In this document: piece after piece, positions 62,082 through 64,000 of the stretch
How the letters are laid out: each line of letters starts with the position of its first letter
Position numbering within the stretch: the stretch's first letter is position 1
Assembly (NCBI GenBank): GCA_965230005.1
Contig: OZ245934.1
Coordinates: 1,302,001 to 1,366,000 of the forward strand
Reading direction: 5' to 3'
Length of the DNA stretch: 64,000 nt
From: SZUA-309 sp965230005
GTDB taxonomy: Bacteria > Pseudomonadota > Gammaproteobacteria > Pseudomonadales > Azotimanducaceae
Position numbers and translations under genes: made by a program
Notes under the pieces: model-generated
Databases searched by the model: none
The model's input: only the letters and a program-made list of their open reading frames with translations
What the model was told of the DNA's origin: nothing

Positions 62082-62432
62082 CTAGACTTTTTCTTTGATT
62101 CGCGCCGCCCGTCCGGAGCGCTCGCGCAGATAGTAGAGCTTGGCTTTGCGCACATCGCCGCGCCGCTTCACCTCTATACCGGCAATCAGCGGGCTGTGGG
62201 CCTGGAAGGTCCGCTCGACGCCAACGCCGTGGGAGATTTTCCGGACCGTGAAGGCCGAGTTGAGGCCGCGGTTGCGGCGGCCGATCACCACGCCTTCGAA
62301 GGCCTGCAGCCGCTCACGGTTTCCTTCGCGGACTTTCACCTGCACGACGACGGTGTCGCCGGGGCCAAACTGGGGGATGTCAGCCTTCTGCTGCTCATTT
62401 TCCAACGCTTCGATGATCTTGTTCCTGCGCAC
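62082..62432 (-). CDS. rplS: Large ribosomal subunit protein bL19
   Basis: 50S protein at the 30S-50S interface. The 116 residues include PGDTVVVQVKVREGNRERLQ, FEGVVIGRRNRGLNSAFTVR, and KLYYLRERSGRAARIKEKV at the end, all family-wide. Last gene of rpsP-rimM-trmD-rplS. Confidence 0.98.
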   Translation of the reverse strand: MRRNKIIEALENEQQKADIPQFGPGDTVVVQVKVREGNRERLQAFEGVVIGRRNRGLNSAFTVRKISHGVGVERTFQAHSPLIAGIEVKRRGDVRKAKLYYLRERSGRAARIKEKV

Positions 62433-62474
62433 GGCTTCGCTTCCTACTCGTTGTTTCAGCGTTCTGCTGCAACT

Positions 62475-62508
62475 GTTCTAGTTACGGTTCTATAACTGTT
62501 CTGTTTAC
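62475..62508. repeat. Three short imperfect direct repeats in the trmD-rplS gap
   Basis: GTTCTAGTTAC (62475-62485), GTTCTATAAC (62487-62496) and GTTCTGTTTAC (62498-62508) follow each other at about 12-base steps in the 80-base gap. They are AT-rich relative to the neighbours. Meaning unknown. Confidence 0.5.
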
Positions 62509-62512
62509 GATG

Positions 62513-63313
62513 CTATGGGAGGTCCGTCCGGGACCCGAGCCCTTCCGCAAACAGCTCGCGGAGCAGCTCTCGTTCTCGTTCGCCAAGCGCCCGTCCTGCC
62601 AGCAGGTCCGGCCGCTTGAGCCAGGTTTCTTTCAATGCCTGCTTCAGACGCCAGCGGTCGATGGCCGCGTGGTCGCCAGACAGCAGTACCGGCGGCACCG
62701 AAAGTCCGGCGGCATTTTCAGGGCGCGTATAGTGCGGGTAATCGAGCAATCCATCAAGGTGAGATTCCTCTTCCGCAGACGCCGCATTACCGAGCGTTCC
62801 CGGCAACAGGCGCGCTACCGCGTCCATGAGTGCGAGGGCCGGTAACTCGCCGCCACTCAACACATAATCGCCGATCGACAACTCCCGATCGACGGCCGTC
62901 GCCAGCACTCGCTGGTCGATGCCTTCGTAGCGCCCGCTCAACAGGATGAGCCCCGGACACTGCGCAAATTCCTTGACCAGATCCTGATCCAGTCGCTCAC
63001 CCGTGGGGGTGAGATAAACGACGGGCGCATCGATGTCTCGTGCTGCCGCCGCTGTCCGAGCCTCACCGATGGCGGCGAGCAGAGGCTCCGTCAGCATCAC
63101 CATGCCGGGGCCGCCCCCATAGGGGCGATCATCGACGGTCTGATGCCTGTCCGTCGTGTGCCGCCGGGGATCAAACAGCGCCAGTTCGACACCGCCCTGC
63201 TTCAGGGCCCGACCAAAAACGCCGTAGGCGCCTGCCTGCTCAACCAGGGCCGGCATGATGCTGACCAGCCCGAACCAGTAGGGCCTTCCCGGACCCGTCA
63301 TCGCTTCAGTCAT
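62513..63313 (-). CDS. trmD: tRNA (guanine37-N1)-methyltransferase
   Basis: Makes m1G37 in tRNAs, preventing +1 frameshifts. The 266 residues form a trefoil-knot SPOUT enzyme: DDRPYGGGPGMVM, YLTPTGERLDQDLV, LLSGRYEGIDQRVL and SIGDYVLSGGELPAL are the SAM-binding blocks. Its start overlaps the rimM end by 8 bases. Confidence 0.97.
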   Translation of the reverse strand: MTEAMTGPGRPYWFGLVSIMPALVEQAGAYGVFGRALKQGGVELALFDPRRHTTDRHQTVDDRPYGGGPGMVMLTEPLLAAIGEARTAAAARDIDAPVVYLTPTGERLDQDLVKEFAQCPGLILLSGRYEGIDQRVLATAVDRELSIGDYVLSGGELPALALMDAVARLLPGTLGNAASAEEESHLDGLLDYPHYTRPENAAGLSVPPVLLSGDHAAIDRWRLKQALKETWLKRPDLLAGRALGERERELLRELFAEGLGSRTDLP

Positions 63314-63926
63314 CGCTGCCGGCCGTCCAGTCGACCCGGATACGCCGGCCCGCCACGTCCACTTCCAGCAGATACTGATCGTGGAAGGGGATCAGCAATG
63401 CTTCCTGGTCCGCGGATGCCGTCTCGATCACCAGCACGTCGTGGGCGCCGGTTTCCAGGAGGTCACACACCTCACCCAGCCGCTCACCGTCCCCGTTTAC
63501 AACGGTCGCACCGATGAGATCGCGCCAGTAGTACTCGTCATCCGCGGCCGGTGGCAATTGCTCGGCGCGCACGCCGATCCAGCTGCCCTTGAGTGCCTCG
63601 GCGCCATTCCGTTCCACGACCCCGTCGAGGCGGGCAACGAAGTCCTGTTTGTGCGGCCGGACTCTGGACACGTCAACAGGACGCCAGTCGGCCTTTTCCG
63701 GCCCTTCACTACCGGCCCCCGGGGCTGCAAGCAGCCAGGGTCGATAGCTTTTAAGATTCTCTTTCGGCTCCGTGAAGGCCTGGACATGAACCCAGCCCTG
63801 GATACCGTAGGGGCCGCGGATGCGGCCGATGATGACGACGTCAGCGGCTTCTGCCGCCCCGGTATTGTCGTCCCGAGCGCCCGCCTGACTGTCTTTACGG
63901 GGTTTGGAGCTGCCGCTGCCGCTCAT
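63306..63926 (-). CDS. rimM: Ribosome maturation factor RimM
   Basis: Helps 30S head assembly by binding S19. The 206 residues have a polar N-terminal extension of about 30 residues, then IGRIRGPYGIQGWVHVQAFT, the linker DDEYYWRDLIGATV that marks RimM, and a PRC-barrel (LIPFHDQYLLEVDVAGRRI). The order rpsP-rimM-trmD-rplS supports it. Confidence 0.96.
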   Translation of the reverse strand: MSGSGSSKPRKDSQAGARDDNTGAAEAADVVIIGRIRGPYGIQGWVHVQAFTEPKENLKSYRPWLLAAPGAGSEGPEKADWRPVDVSRVRPHKQDFVARLDGVVERNGAEALKGSWIGVRAEQLPPAADDEYYWRDLIGATVVNGDGERLGEVCDLLETGAHDVLVIETASADQEALLIPFHDQYLLEVDVAGRRIRVDWTAGSDD

Positions 63927-63973
63927 GCTGGCCTCGGCGCTCGTCCACTAAAACGGCGGGACTGCGCGAGCCC

Positions 63974-64000
63974 TCAGGCCGTCGCGGCTTCAGCCGCGGC
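63974..64000 (-). CDS. rpsP: Small ribosomal subunit protein bS16 (C-terminal fragment)
   Basis: Only eight codons and the stop are in the window (AAAEAATA). An alanine-rich C-terminus and the place directly before rimM fit rpsP, but the fragment is too short to prove it. Confidence 0.6.
   Translation of the reverse strand, partial: AAAEAATA

Noticed and set aside
61783..62155. Short minus-strand frames in the xerD-rplS gap
   Set aside because: They cross the rplS terminator and have no ribosome sites.
61887..62495. 202-codon plus-strand frame across the terminator and opposite rplS
   Set aside because: It starts in the small RNA terminator and then reads antisense to rplS; not protein-like.
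1..64000. CRISPR arrays, insertion sequences, prophage or tRNA genes
   Set aside because: No regularly spaced repeats, transposase-like frames, integrase other than XerD, or cloverleaf-like intergenic sequence were seen; nearly all space is used by core genes.

Overview
The window is a dense run of mostly core genes from a gammaproteobacterium with a GC-rich chromosome. Evidence for this placement is the lipid A/Bam cluster, the rpoE-rseA-rseB-rseC-degP cluster divergent from nadB, glnD next to map, the succinylase-type dap genes, PlsB, a RelA with a degenerate hydrolase domain, and a frameshifted prfB identical in layout to the enteric one. From general knowledge of Pseudomonas genomes, several blocks (dnaE to dapD; recO to nadB; rpsP to rplS and xerD-dsbC-hom) follow Pseudomonas-like order, but dxr, thrC and pdxJ/acpS are missing from the places they often hold. 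I cannot name a genus.

Layout. 1-15.9 kb (minus strand): rpsB-tsf-pyrH-frr-uppS-cdsA-(no dxr)-rseP-bamA-skp-lpxD-fabZ-lpxA-lpxB-rnhB-dnaE, which couples translation factors, undecaprenyl and phospholipid synthesis, outer-membrane assembly and lipid A synthesis. 16.3-23.2 kb (plus): map-glnD-dapC-dapD-dapE, for methionine removal, nitrogen signalling and lysine/diaminopimelate synthesis. 23.3-27 kb: gspN-gspC-gspD, a partial type II secretion locus, then plsB. 29.5-33.8 kb: rsmJ and tsaB, divergent moeA, a lysine-rich histone H1-like gene and adk. 33.8-46.8 kb (minus): rpoE-rseA-rseB-rseC-degP-lepA-lepB-DUF4845-rnc-era-recO-rlmD-relA, covering envelope stress, protein export, RNA processing and stringent response. 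47-50 kb: nadB, ygfX-like, sdhE, ygfZ. 50.2-53 kb: three valine-catabolism genes. 53-64 kb: ung, lysS, prfB, recJ, hom, dsbC, xerD, then a 529-bp gap, then rplS-trmD-rimM-rpsP.

The most unusual signal is in the 529-bp gap between xerD and rplS. A near-consensus sigma-54 promoter (61728-61742, plus strand) is followed about 120 bp later by a 13-bp perfect stem with a U-rich tail. The loop of that stem carries a CCUCCUU anti-Shine-Dalgarno run. This predicts a sigma-54-dependent RNA of about 190 nt, which also contains a 45-codon small ORF. Other points: a hairpin that buries the ribosome-binding site of hom, tandem hairpins in the rpsB leader under a promoter with a GC-rich discriminator, a moeA gene with no usable start in the expected place, an apparent CTG start for rsmJ, and the loss of dxr from its usual slot. 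I saw no CRISPR array, insertion sequence, prophage, tRNA or rRNA gene.
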